A DNA stretch of 64,000 nucleotides, taken from assembly GCF_947507565.1 (NCBI RefSeq), contig NC_089175.1:1725733-1789732 (forward strand). The letters are read 5' to 3'. Below are positions 54,951-64,000 of this stretch, piece by piece (positions within the stretch are counted from its first letter, which is position 1; every line of letters begins with the position of its first letter). The notes below the pieces were generated by a model, which was given only the letters and a program-made list of their open reading frames with translations, did not search any database and had not been told where the DNA came from. Made by a program: the position numbers and the translations under genes. This DNA comes from Oscarella lobularis (lineage: Eukaryota > Porifera > Homoscleromorpha > Homosclerophorida > Oscarellidae).

Positions 54951-55579
54951 CTACTTCTTCGTCGACATAATGAGAGCTACAATGAGTCCATAAAGACCCA
55001 AGACTTCAGCAAAAATGAGAATGAGAACCATGCCGACGAAGAGACGCGGTTGCTGAGCGGTGCCCCTCACGCCCGTATCACCGGCTATACCGACAGCAAA
55101 GCCGGCGCCCAACCCACTCAAACCGACGCTCAATCCGGCTCCGAGTTGCATAAAATTTCTAAAATAATTAGCATTGATATTAATGAAAACAGATACTTTC
55201 TAGATGACGAATTACTGGTAGAGCGAGTTCGAGCTCTTGGCTAGTGAGAGAACGAGTCAAAACGGTTTCGCGTGCGCGACGATTGGAACTCACCGTTGCT
55301 TCCGATGAGGACGGCAACGACGAGACCGTAAATCGCGATAATACCCGCCATGACGACGGGAAGGATCGACTTCATGATGAGTTCGGGTCTCATTACGCTC
55401 ATCGCCGCTATTCCCGAAGCGCTCTTTGCCGTTCCGTAGGCGGCGCCGAGACCTGGAATGCGTGAACTCGAAAGGGGGCCCCGCCGTTTCGTTTCGCCGC
55501 TCTTACAGGTAAATACGATTGCCGCCGTGGCGCCCATTGCGCCGAAGAAACTTGCGTATGCGGGAGGCGCGTCAGCCAT
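54951..55579 (-). CDS. ATP6V0C: V-type proton ATPase 16-kDa proteolipid subunit c
   Basis: Subunit c forms the rotating membrane ring of the V-ATPase that acidifies lysosomes and endosomes. Four exons on the minus strand join in phase to about 155 residues: [20 protein letters not shown] (55507-55579), [20 protein letters not shown] with [19 protein letters not shown], a short exon with AKSSNSLYQ, and [20 protein letters not shown] through [20 protein letters not shown]. The essential proton-carrying Glu is in IFAEVLG, in the fourth helix. The protein ends MSTKK. The gene is divergent from the gene at 55988, sharing about 400 bp of upstream sequence, and convergent with TRAP1. Confidence 0.96.
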
Positions 55580-55987
55580 AGCGTAAGAAGTGAGGTGTTT
55601 AGGTAAGACGTCACGTGAAATTGGCCCGGATCTACATGTGACCGGACTTTTGTAAAAAGGCACTCAATTAGTAGTCTCAATAGCAAAGGATTATTGCATA
55701 GAGTTCGAGACTACGGTAGATGGAACAGTAGACTACTCAGTAGACTGCATGAACTCGACGAATAATACGTCACGCCAACGCCCGGATAGACACATGCCAA
55801 GGCTGACTTTCATCGAAACTAATTTATTACTGTATTCGCAATAACGTTATGCTTCGTTTTTAGAGAGAGTCTTCCTGAGTTAGGTCTCTTTGGGCGCTCC
55901 ACCATCGTCGATAGCCTCCGAGGCTACATCGTCCCACATCGTCGAGGGCGTACCGGCTTACTGCGCCTGCGCGTCGTACACGCTGTT
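55580..55987. promoter_or_regulatory. Shared upstream region of V-ATPase c and a probable mitochondrial gene
   Basis: The two genes start in opposite directions from this 408-bp stretch, so it probably acts as a bidirectional promoter. It contains ACGTCACG at about 55608-55615 and a second TACGTCACGCC near 55768, both matching the CRE-like TGACGT core, and no TATA box in an obvious place. Confidence 0.45.
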
Positions 55988-56992
55988 ATGGCTCACTTGG
56001 CACTGACGAGATCGACTTGGAAGGCTCTCGCCTCCTCGCGACTACTAGTAAAACATCTTAGATACGGTACGAAGTCGATTCGTCGCGAAACCGCTCGCGT
56101 ACGAGACGATAGTAACCATTGCGCGTCAACTCTCGCCTCAAATCGAAGCCAATCGTCAAACGCGCGCGTAGAAGAGCACGTTTTTATCGCTCGGCCTCAC
56201 AAAATACGTTCGGAACGTCGATTTTTTCGCCACGCGCTATTCACGTGTTCTTTTTTCTCCAGCTTCGTTCGCCGCCAGTCAATTCCGACGCGCTCGTCTC
56301 TCGACGTCGACGAACACGGTCAATCCGCCGCAGCAGAAGTCGTGGCTGTTGAGATGGCTTTCCGACGAGACGGACGAGACGAAGGCAAGCCACGCAACCT
56401 CGGAATCACGAAGTCTCACTCTGTGTTTGTTCTAGGTTATGGATTCTACGGAACGACAGGAGAGAGAAGATTTATTAGAGAGGGTCTGTTTCGTCCGTGT
56501 CTACATGTACAGTGGAATCTGTTCGCTTTGTCGCACGCATTTGATTATCTATCATTGGCATAGATTCCACTGTGGACTAATTTGTGATTATAACATGATG
56601 ACGTATTTTTTTGTAGGTGCGGAGTATGTACTTTGCTACGCCGCCTCTGAAACCCGATTTGGCATTTTTCAAGGAGGCCTTTCAATTGCTTATAAAGTAC
56701 TGCGATAGGTGAGAAGATTGGGCTTCAGTAGTCTTGGAAATCGTTGATTCTCGTGTCTCTGTAGATCTGGAGTTGAAACTCTGTGGCGATTGTTTACAGA
56801 GTCGGGTATTGATCCGGATGACGAAATTCAGAATATGGTGAGATAGATGAAATGAGTGACGTAAACTGTGGCCTACTATACCACTACCCTCTACAGGTTG
56901 ATTCATTTCTCGCTGACACAGAAAAATCAAAGTGGTTTGACTAGCAGAAAGCCTACACCCGTAGTGCCTGTAATTGTAATGATTGTATTTAT
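55988..56992 (+). CDS. Probable mitochondrial protein, family not recognised
   Basis: Six short exons appear to join in phase to about 150 residues. The N-terminus MAHLALTRSTWKALASSRLL with following Arg-rich sequence (FRRARLSTSTN) looks like a mitochondrial targeting peptide. Later exons give KSWLLRWLSDETDETK, STERQEREDLLER, MYFATPPLKPDLAFFKEAF, LLIKYCDRSGVETLWRLFTE, SGIDPDDEIQNM and a C-terminus VDSFLADTEKSKWFD. The LLIKYCDRSG...ESGIDP stretch is helical and PPR-like, but one unit is not proof. The second intron would have a GC-AG border (AAG/GCAAGC, near 56383). I do not recognise the protein. Confidence 0.5.
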
Positions 56993-57195
56993 ACTGTATC
57001 ATCTCTCTGTACGTCGCGCGGGTCTCATCGATCTCTTTCATCGATTAGGTATGACGGTCCCGGTCTCTTTTCTAAGGCTCTTAGTCGCGGACACACCTCC
57101 AACACACCGCCCGAATTCCCGGCTCAGGCGACTCTGGTTGATATTCTTCCCATCCACGTTTCTTTCTCGTTTATCTGCGTTCGCGAGCGTTCGCT

Positions 57196-59362
57196 ATGCA
57201 CGATGAAGGCGCCCAAAGCTCGCCGAAGATCTTTGCCAACATCTTCATATCGTTTGTCGGGGCTGGCGTTCTCGGTTTACCGTTCGCGTACAAAGAGGTA
57301 ACTCCTCCCCCCTCTCCTCCTCTCCATCTCGCGACTTGTCGACCCCAAAGGCGGGCGTCATGGAAGGCTTCATCATTATGACATTGATCGGATTGGTCAG
57401 GTACGTCGTTCTTAGTCGTTTTTTCGTCTACGCATCGCTCTCCGTCGCAGTACGAAAGCCATGCTCCTTCTAATCGACTGCAAGTACAAACTTCTGGCGA
57501 AACGGCCCAACGGATCGTCGACGCACGACGTGGAGACGGTCGAAGCCGCCTCTCCCCAGATTCCGGACAGGGATATCGAATACGGAGACATAGGTACGTA
57601 GGAAAGAGCGAACGATAATAGAATCGTTAGTACCACATATTACGTATAACATTGGGAAAGGTTCTCACTATCTTATCAGAGAGAGGAAATTTTTTTTTGT
57701 GAGATGTCCAAGTGCATCCTGAAATGTTTTTCTTTCTAAAGCCACATTCTCCTTTCCTAAGCTAAGCTAGTTGGAGTGTGGTCTTCTCACGTTGCGGAAG
57801 TGCATAGAATCTTTGTGTTCCTAGAGTCACGTGTATATGATATCTAATTTTTATTCTAGGGTATTATGCCATTGGCTCTTTTGGGCGTTATCTTGTCGAA
57901 GTGTCAATAATTGTATCTCAAGTCGGTGCGGAGTTCGTATCCAGAGTCTTTTTTATCGAGATTGAAAATGAGGGGTTTAGGATTTTCGTGCGCCTATTTG
58001 ATTTTCATTACGGAAAATATCAACAACGTCTTGCCCAATTTGTCAAAGGGCGCAATTCTAATTGGCCTTCTTCTGCCCTTATTTTTTCTATCTCTTCTTC
58101 GGCACTTGCAGAGCTTGGGAACATTTAGGTACGAGGCAAAGACGTTCTGCATTTATATACGCAATTGCTGCGTCTTTTGTAAAAGTTTGTTTGCTGATTT
58201 TGCCAACATCTTCGCATACGGAATCGTTTATTATTTTGATCTCTCTCAAACACATCATATCAAGTGGGTTGGGATTCGTCTCCCACCCAAAGAGTCGATT
58301 GTTTTGATTTTCTTCTGAGTTTAGGTTGCATCCGCGCGCTTGGTCGCTCGAAGGCTTTCCCTTCTTCTTGGGAATTGCTATCTATTGTTACGAGGTAATC
58401 TCTTTGAATCCAAAGACTCGTTGCACTTAGAGCTCTCTTTTTAGGGTGCTGGAATGATTCTGTCTCTGGAGCAATCGGTTGCAAAAGAGAAGAGAGGCAA
58501 ATTTAGAACGTAACTCTTTTTAATTGAAAAATGATACTGTACTGATTAACGAATTAATGTGTTTAGGCTGTTCAAAATAGCCATGTTTATCGTGACGTCG
58601 ATCTACATTTCCTTTGGGACGTTTGGCTACCTTAGTTTTGGTCCGGAAACAAACTCAATCATAACACTTAATCTACCGTCTGGTATGGGGGGAATAAGGT
58701 ACATTCTCGCGATAGCTATAATTTCTCCTTTAGGCCCCTTTCCTCTCATTGTCAAACTTTGTCTTAGCTTTTCATTGTTCTTCACCTATCCTGGTACTAG
58801 TAGCGATCAAGCACTGCTTCAGCATTCATATTTCTCTATTGCAGTAATGATGTTTCCGGTTGTGCGTATAATTGAACTCAAGATGTTTGGTGATCCTCAG
58901 TCATCAGGTCATGCGGGGGTCTGTCAATGAATTCAACTGAATTGGTAGCTTGTACTCAAAGTCTTGGTCTAGATTGTGATCCGCGCCTGCCTTGTCATAC
59001 TCACCGGACTGGTCATCACAGCTATACCCAATTTTGCCAATCTGATGGCTCTCGTGGGATCGAGCTGCTGCACGCTTCTTTCCTTCACTTTGCCGGGCTT
59101 CTTTCACATGAAAGTTTTCAAAGAGTATACACATTAATGCGAAATTAATTTTCTAATTAATACAAGACGCTTTCTACAGTGATAAAAGGCGTTTGGCACG
59201 TGCTTTTGATTGGCTGCTTATTCTTCTCGGAATCGTTGGGTAAGAAATAAGCCAAAATTGTGTTCAAAAACGACATTTTTTTTTCTTTCTAGAGCCCTAA
59301 TAGGTACGCAGGACGCTCTTAGTCGAATTTTTAGCGGAAGCGGCGCCGAAGGTGAACCGTGA
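57196..59362 (+). CDS. Amino acid transporter of the SLC36/AVT (AAAP) family
   Basis: The start gives MHDEGAQSSPKIFANIFISF and then VGAGVLGLPFAYKE, the substrate-site TM1 signature of the amino acid/auxin permease family. Exons continue with AGVMEGFIIMTLIGLVSTKA, SFGRYLVEVSIIVSQVGF, CAYLIFITENINNVLP, IFADFANIFAYGIVYYFDL, FFLGIAIYCYEGAGMILSLE, FKIAMFIVTSIYISFGTFGY, SIITLNLPSG, VMMFPVVRIIELKMFG, a TM near 59060 and a last helix ending DALSRIFSGSG. About eleven helices are expected. SLC36/AVT3 members carry small amino acids by proton coupling across plasma or lysosomal membranes. The substrate is not evident. It ends GAEGEP before a TGA at 59360. Confidence 0.85.
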
Positions 59363-59623
59363 ACTATTTCAGTATATATATTTCCCTAAACGCGTCACTT
59401 TTGCAATGTTGCAAATAGTCGTAATAGACGGAAATGGCCCGACTGCCCCTGCCCTCTCTTCAACCCATAAGCAGCAACTCTGAAAATACAGCATGCTTTT
59501 AATATCAAACAGCCATCAAGAGAATTGAAATTAATTAAAAAGAAAAGACAGGTTTTAAAATGACACTCCCACGCAGCGAACGACGCGCGCTAAGACGTTT
59601 CCAAAGGAAGCCATCTGGACAAA

Positions 59624-61102
59624 ATGCTCTTGTACGTTGCCATTGCATTTGTCTCCGGCCTTCTTCTGACAGCGGCTCTATACGTCTGGTTCACGCGTCG
59701 AGGCGCGAGGACGCTCGCCAACTTCAAAAACGCCCACTCTTCCTCATTCTCCTCCTCCTTCTCCTCGTCGTCTTCAACCCCAAAGCGAATAGTCGTTGTC
59801 GGTCTCTTTCATCCGTACTGCAATGCAGGCGGCGGCGGCGAACGCGTTCTCTGGGCGACGATACGGGCCCTGCAGAATCGCTACGCTTTCGTCACGTGCG
59901 TCGTCTACACGGGCGACGTCGACGCGCCGTCGGACGTCGTCGTCGATCGCGCCGAAAAACGATTTAATATCAAAATTCCCGATCCCGATCGTATTCACTT
60001 CGAATATCTCCATAAAAGGAAGTGGGTGGAGGCGCGCACGTGGCCCTACTTCACGCTCATTGGCCAGAGTCTCGGATCAATTTTGCTCGGCGTCGAGGCT
60101 CTCTGGCGCCTATTCCCGGACGTCTACATCGATACAATGGGCTACGCGTTCACGTTGCCCCTTTTTAAATGGATCGCAGGCTGTCGCGTCGGCTGCTACG
60201 TTCACTATCCCACCATTAGTACGGACATGCTCGAAAAGGTGAAATCACGTCGAGACGATTTCAACAATCCGTCCATCGTCTCCAGGAGTCGTCTCTTGAC
60301 CTGGTTCAAACTCATCTACTATCGACTCTTTGCGCGCGTCTACGGTTTTGTTGGCTCGCGAGCCAACGTCGTTCTCGTCAATTCGACGTGGACGAAGAAT
60401 CACGTTGATTCGCTGTGGAAGATACCGCATCGCATCTTCATCGTCTATCCGCCGTGCAATACGAAGGATTTCGCGACGCACGGTCTCGTCGCCGACGACA
60501 ACAACAACAGTCATCGCACGATCATCTCGATCGCCCAGTTTCGACCGGAGAAAAATCATCGACTGCAAATTGAAGCATTTCAGCGTTTCGCTCGCTCGCT
60601 GCCCAGCGGCAAGCAGGGCAGCGTCAAACTTCTTCTCGTCGGCAGCTGTCGGAATAAGGAAGACGCCGATCGGGTCGACGATTTGCGTCAGTTTGCCGAT
60701 GAGCTCGGCGTCGCCGCCGACGTTCAATTCAAATTGAACGTTCCGTTCACCGAACTCAAGTCGTTGCTCGTCAAGGCGACGATCGGTTTGCACACGATGC
60801 GCGACGAACATTTTGGTATTGGAATCGTCGAGTGTATGGCGGCGGGTGCCGTCGTTTTGGCGCACGATTCCGGCGGGCCGAAATCGGATATTGTCGTCGA
60901 TTGGCACGGGAAAACGACCGGATGTTTGGCGTCTACTGTCGATGGGTATGCTGGTATGATGAAAATGATTCTTTTGGATTGGGACGGTAAGGAACGGCTG
61001 CGGGTGCGCGAGGCTGCTCGTGCGTCGGTTATTACTCGATTTTCTGACGAGTCGTTTGATACTAGTTTTATTCGGCGGACAGAGAGGCTTTTTGCTTGGT
61101 AA
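59624..61102 (+). CDS. ALG11: ALG11, GDP-mannose:Man3GlcNAc2-PP-dolichol mannosyltransferase
   Basis: ALG11 adds the fourth and fifth mannoses (alpha-1,2) to the dolichol-linked N-glycan precursor on the cytosolic face of the ER. A single exon encodes 492 residues, the same length as the human enzyme. An N-terminal anchor (LLYVAIAFVSGLLLTAALYV) is followed by a Ser-rich linker and the GT4 fold: VVVGLFHPYCNAGGGGERVL, WPYFTLIGQSLGSI, DTMGYAFTLPLFKW, CYVHYPTIS, VNSTWTKNH, VYPPCNTKDF, SIAQFRPEKNH, and the donor-binding EX7E motif in DEHFGIGIVECMAAG with HDSGGPKSDIV. Lack of introns is unusual for this window. GC content is high in the coding part. Confidence 0.97.
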   Translation: MLLYVAIAFVSGLLLTAALYVWFTRRGARTLANFKNAHSSSFSSSFSSSSSTPKRIVVVGLFHPYCNAGGGGERVLWATIRALQNRYAFVTCVVYTGDVDAPSDVVVDRAEKRFNIKIPDPDRIHFEYLHKRKWVEARTWPYFTLIGQSLGSILLGVEALWRLFPDVYIDTMGYAFTLPLFKWIAGCRVGCYVHYPTISTDMLEKVKSRRDDFNNPSIVSRSRLLTWFKLIYYRLFARVYGFVGSRANVVLVNSTWTKNHVDSLWKIPHRIFIVYPPCNTKDFATHGLVADDNNNSHRTIISIAQFRPEKNHRLQIEAFQRFARSLPSGKQGSVKLLLVGSCRNKEDADRVDDLRQFADELGVAADVQFKLNVPFTELKSLLVKATIGLHTMRDEHFGIGIVECMAAGAVVLAHDSGGPKSDIVVDWHGKTTGCLASTVDGYAGMMKMILLDWDGKERLRVREAARASVITRFSDESFDTSFIRRTERLFAW

Positions 61103-61656
61103 TTTTTCTTTGTGCGCATGCCTGTCGCGTTGCTCCGGCTTGCTTGGAAGAGGTGGGTTGCTTTATCCGCCTGTAGACGTGCAATCCGGTCGTGGTGATG
61201 AAGATAGAGATGGTTTCGCTTAAAAAGAGTCTTAGACGCTTTTGCGCGTGCTGAAGCTAACATCTCTTGGCTGTCTGATCGACTTTTCCTCCCGCTTCGT
61301 TTCCGACGGACGAATTCTCGGTTCTAAAACCTCTCTTGCAGACCCGATCCGGACCAGTGGCAGCAAACGGAACCCAAATGCTAGCCAGCGAGAGGGAAAA
61401 GTAAGTCTTAGCACTTACACGCACGATGGGGGGCCCCCTTTCCTTTCGACGCTGTCCATGATGATCAAACCTTATCCCAGTTGTCCCTAGCAGAGTTACG
61501 TCGTAACTATGTTGACCAAAATTGCATGTCAGGCTGAGACAGCGACGTTTATCAATTAGATATATAGCCGTAATTACACTGCACCAAACATGAGGTGATT
61601 TTATTTTTTTTCTTAGGTGGAAGAATCAAATTATTTACGTAAATTTATCTATTTAT
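61103..61656. other. Spacer between ALG11 and the PH protein
   Basis: Short open stretches occur (for example 61242-61490), but none resembles a known protein. This should hold the 3' ends of two convergent genes. A GTTTGATCATCATGG-like patch lies near 61460. Nothing else stands out. Confidence 0.35.
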
Positions 61657-62034
61657 TTATTTGTCTTTTTTCAGTGCATGATACGATATATCTTTTCGCC
61701 AGTCCTCCGTTCTTTCGTCCGTGTAGCAATCAATAAAGATCTTTTTCGATTTTCCATACAGCGACAATTCGAGCACCGTGTCCTCGTCGCACTGCACGCG
61801 TACAATGTCGCTCAAGCGAAATGCGCAGTCCAATTTCGCGTTTCTCTTTGCCTTTGAAAACGCGCAATGTTCCAACCGAAACTAAGACATCTGAAAGTGC
61901 CTTACCGTGGTTGGATCGTCCGTGTAGAAGGCCAGTTGCACTAAAGTTAGAACGGCACATCGTCTTTTCCAACGAGGAAGCCAACGCGCTTGTAAGCCGA
62001 GCCAATCTTTGCGAAGAATCCGTTCATCGTCCAT
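61657..62034 (-). CDS. Small PH-domain-only protein
   Basis: On the minus strand the ATG is complementary to 62032-62034. The reading MDDERILRKDWLGLQARWLP, RWKRRCAVLTLVQLAFYTDD and, after an interruption, FRLEHCAFSKAKRNAKLDCA, FRLSDIVRVQCDEDTVLELS, KKIFIDCYTDERTEDWRKDI has the strand pattern of a pleckstrin-homology domain, with the conserved Trp of the last helix (DWRKDI). PH domains bind phosphoinositides or partner proteins at membranes. The two parts are in the same frame but separated by 24 bases (61882-61905) that start GTAAGG, end TTAG and contain an in-frame stop at the end. This is either an extremely short intron or a disabling stop. Total length with the 24 bases removed is 117 residues. 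The start lies only 78 bp from the CARD gene on the other strand. Confidence 0.55.
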
Positions 62035-62111
62035 GGTGTGCGTAGGCTAATGCGTAATCGTGCGCAGGGCTTGCGAACGCTGCTTTGTTTGCAACCCCGT
62101 ACGACTGCAGT

Positions 62112-64000
62112 ATGGACGTCATCGTTGAGTACATTCGCCGTTCGCCCGACCTAAGTTCTCTGTATAAGCTTCTTCAAGTGTTCTCGCAGTTCGGAATGAG
62201 TGCAGACGATCTTGTTAAACTTCAAACAAAGATTCACACTGAAAAGCTAGCAATAGCGAAAAGATCCATCGAAGAAAGTGATGAATTGACGCGTTTTCGG
62301 ACTCAGGTTAAGCGAATTAGTGTGCACTTTTCATAATGCAACATCTTCTCGTAGATTACGAGAGGAAAAATGGAACGTCTTTCGAAGACACTCGAAGAAG
62401 TAAGTTTTTCCCAACATAAACGTTCTCGCGAGGTCATCCACACCGTGTCTCAGTCTGAGCAGAAGATCAAGCTTTTGTCTGCCCACCCACCTGGGATCCG
62501 TAGCGAATGGGATTCCGTAGTTGGTCCACTTATGAATGAAATAACGAATCATCTTGTCTTGTCGCTGAATCTTTGTCATTGCTTGATGGAGAAGTCTCTG
62601 ATTTATGAAATGGAGTGGGAGGATATTGAATGTCAGCCAACTTCTCGAGACAAAGTGCACACTTTGATTTGGAAGTATCTCTCGAAGAGAGGTCCAGGAT
62701 CGTTGGAAGCGTTCTGCAATGCTTTGGAAGCTCTGATGCCGCCGAATACGTACCTTTCTCGTCTGATACGAGAAAAGCGCGAAAATCTGATGTCGTCTTT
62801 CGTCACTCAAACTGACGAAGATCTCTGTAGCGCTTCACGCACATCTGCCTCTTCTAATAGCGAGGTAAGTCTATAACAGTACGACGAACGACGGCTCAAC
62901 GATGTTATATCTCTAATCAAGGGTTCATCCGTCTCAGTGAAGTCATCCCACTCTGCGGAGTCATCCCACTCTGTGGAGCCATTTGAGTTGAGGTCACCCA
63001 AATCAGGGTCATCCCAATTGTATAGGTACTGTATGTAAATAAAGAACAATCAAAATAATTAAATACCTCAATTTCAGGAAGATAAAGGGACTATTTGGTT
63101 CATCCAAATCAGGGTCTTCCGTTTCAGCAGAGCAATCTGAACCAAAGCCATTCTATGACGCTGTTCTTTCTTGCAACGTTAGTGATCTTTGTGGAGATCA
63201 CGGGGAGTGGCAACTGATGCTACATGAAGATGCTCTCAAAATTAGACCGCTAAACGGGGTAACAATCGGGATCTTAGGCCAGCATAACTGTGGGAAGACG
63301 TGGGTCATGAGTCAACTAGCCAAATACGATTTACCTAGTCAAGGCATGACGTCCAGAACAGAAGGCCTCAGCTTCAAGTGGATCTCTGCAACTGATGGAA
63401 ATAGTGGTGCAGCTAAGAATGCTCTCACTTACTATCACGTACTAATTGATACCGGTGGACTGAATCATATTGGCGACAAAGATAAAGGTAGGGATATACA
63501 CTGTACAGTATAAAGCGTGCTATTGGTAGCAGTGCAAAGAGCAGGAATGTGTTCTTTGATTAATTAAAGACATAGGGAAATGACATCGTCTGTTTTTATC
63601 AATAGTTTTACTTTTAGATAAAATGGAGTTAAATGGCGATTTCATGATGTCAATGACTCTACTGCTTTCTGAAGTTATTATCATTGCTATGAACGAGATG
63701 TCCTTTGAGGATCAGTTATTTTTGGACTATGTACTTGACAGATGGTCAAGCTTGTGCAGAGAGGGCCACTTAAAATGTAAGGAAATCTTTGTCATTCACA
63801 ACTTTCGCTGTACTAAAAATGCTAAGGAAAGAGATGCCCTTTTTGAAGTGAGAAGCATATAAAAATAATTCCAAGTTTTAAAGTCAGCATTTTTTGATAG
63901 AAAAGCACGACTGTTGTTTATGAAGGCGGGCATTTCCTGGACAATGGCATAAATTATTTTCGTAGAGAAGAAAGAAGTAGTATTGGTTTACGACATGTCT
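62112..64000 (+). CDS. CARD plus P-loop GTPase protein, 3' end outside the window
   Basis: The first exons encode a helical N-terminus (MDVIVEYIRRSPDLSSLYKL, AKRSIEESDELTRFRTQ). A death-fold domain of CARD type follows: LSLNLCHCLMEKSLIYEMEW, EDIECQPTSRDKVHTLIWKY, LSKRGPGSLEAFCNALEAL and YLSRLI, near 62555-62775. A Ser-rich linker carries repeats of KSSHSAESSHSVE type and two SGSS units. The next exons give a nucleotide-binding core: Walker A GILGQHNCGKTW (63270), a LIDTGGLNH Walker B-like DxxG, and VLDRWSSLCREGHLKCKEIF with VIHNFR as a possible base-recognition motif. The fold is that of a TRAFAC GTPase, perhaps close to dynamin- or GBP-like immune GTPases. CARD domains assemble inflammasome- or apoptosome-like complexes. 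The rest of the protein lies beyond 64000. Confidence 0.7.

Noticed and set aside
55988-56563. Long open frame read straight through as one 191-residue protein
   Set aside because: Splice signals at about 56064 and 56262 give a better protein that joins further exons in phase. The straight reading past 56260 is a shadow frame.
1-64000. tRNA, rRNA, retrovirus-like or other capsid-bearing elements
   Set aside because: I saw no tRNA A/B-box pair with a foldable cloverleaf, no rRNA, and no reverse transcriptase, integrase, capsid or envelope signature. Small RNAs could have been missed by eye.

Overview
The window looks like nuclear DNA from a compact animal genome. Genes are intron-rich, most introns are about 50-150 bp, and intergenic gaps are often only 100-500 bp. 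The gene set (C2CD3, a CNGA-type channel, PPEF, a collagen-like fibrinogen/intelectin-type lectin, YWTD-propeller receptors, CARD and GT29 proteins) is metazoan, and the compactness suggests a sponge, possibly a homoscleromorph. That assignment is my inference; nothing in the sequence names the species. Two N gaps of exactly 200 bases (27698-27897 and 38368-38567) show that this is a scaffold.

Layout. 1-7590: the end of an unknown gene, then a C2CD3 homologue. 7690-13168: a broken copy of the PPME1 5' exons, a collagen-tailed lectin gene, and intact PPME1. 13271-17657: PFAS (purine synthesis). 18055-22343: a MOV10-type RNA helicase with an apparently doubled N-terminal module. 22618-26710: two tandem four-membrane-segment channel genes of pannexin/innexin/LRRC8 type, the second broken; the first ends in a duplicated piece of the MOV10 C-terminus. 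27898-29215: the C-terminal half of an ammonium transporter. 29382-31956: a CNGA-type channel. 32734-38036: two tandem single-pass receptors with YWTD propellers. 38568-40325 (minus): the N-terminal half of an ammonium transporter. 40704-43623 (minus): PAN3. 45499-46069: a small secreted orphan. Near 46.4-46.8 kb: a broken PAN3 fragment. 47053-48408: a divergent sialyltransferase. 48782-51430: PPEF phosphatase. 51654-54809: TRAP1. 54951-55579 (minus): V-ATPase subunit c. 55988-56992: a probable mitochondrial protein. 57196-59362: an SLC36-like amino acid transporter. 59624-61102: ALG11. 61657-62034 (minus): a PH-domain protein. 62112-end: a CARD plus P-loop GTPase protein that runs off the window.

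Most genes are unrelated housekeeping or signalling genes, with no operon logic. The recurring theme is local partial duplication: PPME1, MOV10, PAN3 and sialyltransferase pieces, plus the channel and receptor pairs. The two ammonium-transporter halves face each other, each broken at a gap, so the 10.5-kb block between the gaps is probably assembled in the wrong orientation. The best candidates for new biology are the pannexin-like channel pair, the YWTD receptors with SH2-type tail motifs, and the CARD-GTPase. All exon boundaries were read by eye, so coordinates of multi-exon genes are spans rather than verified transcripts.
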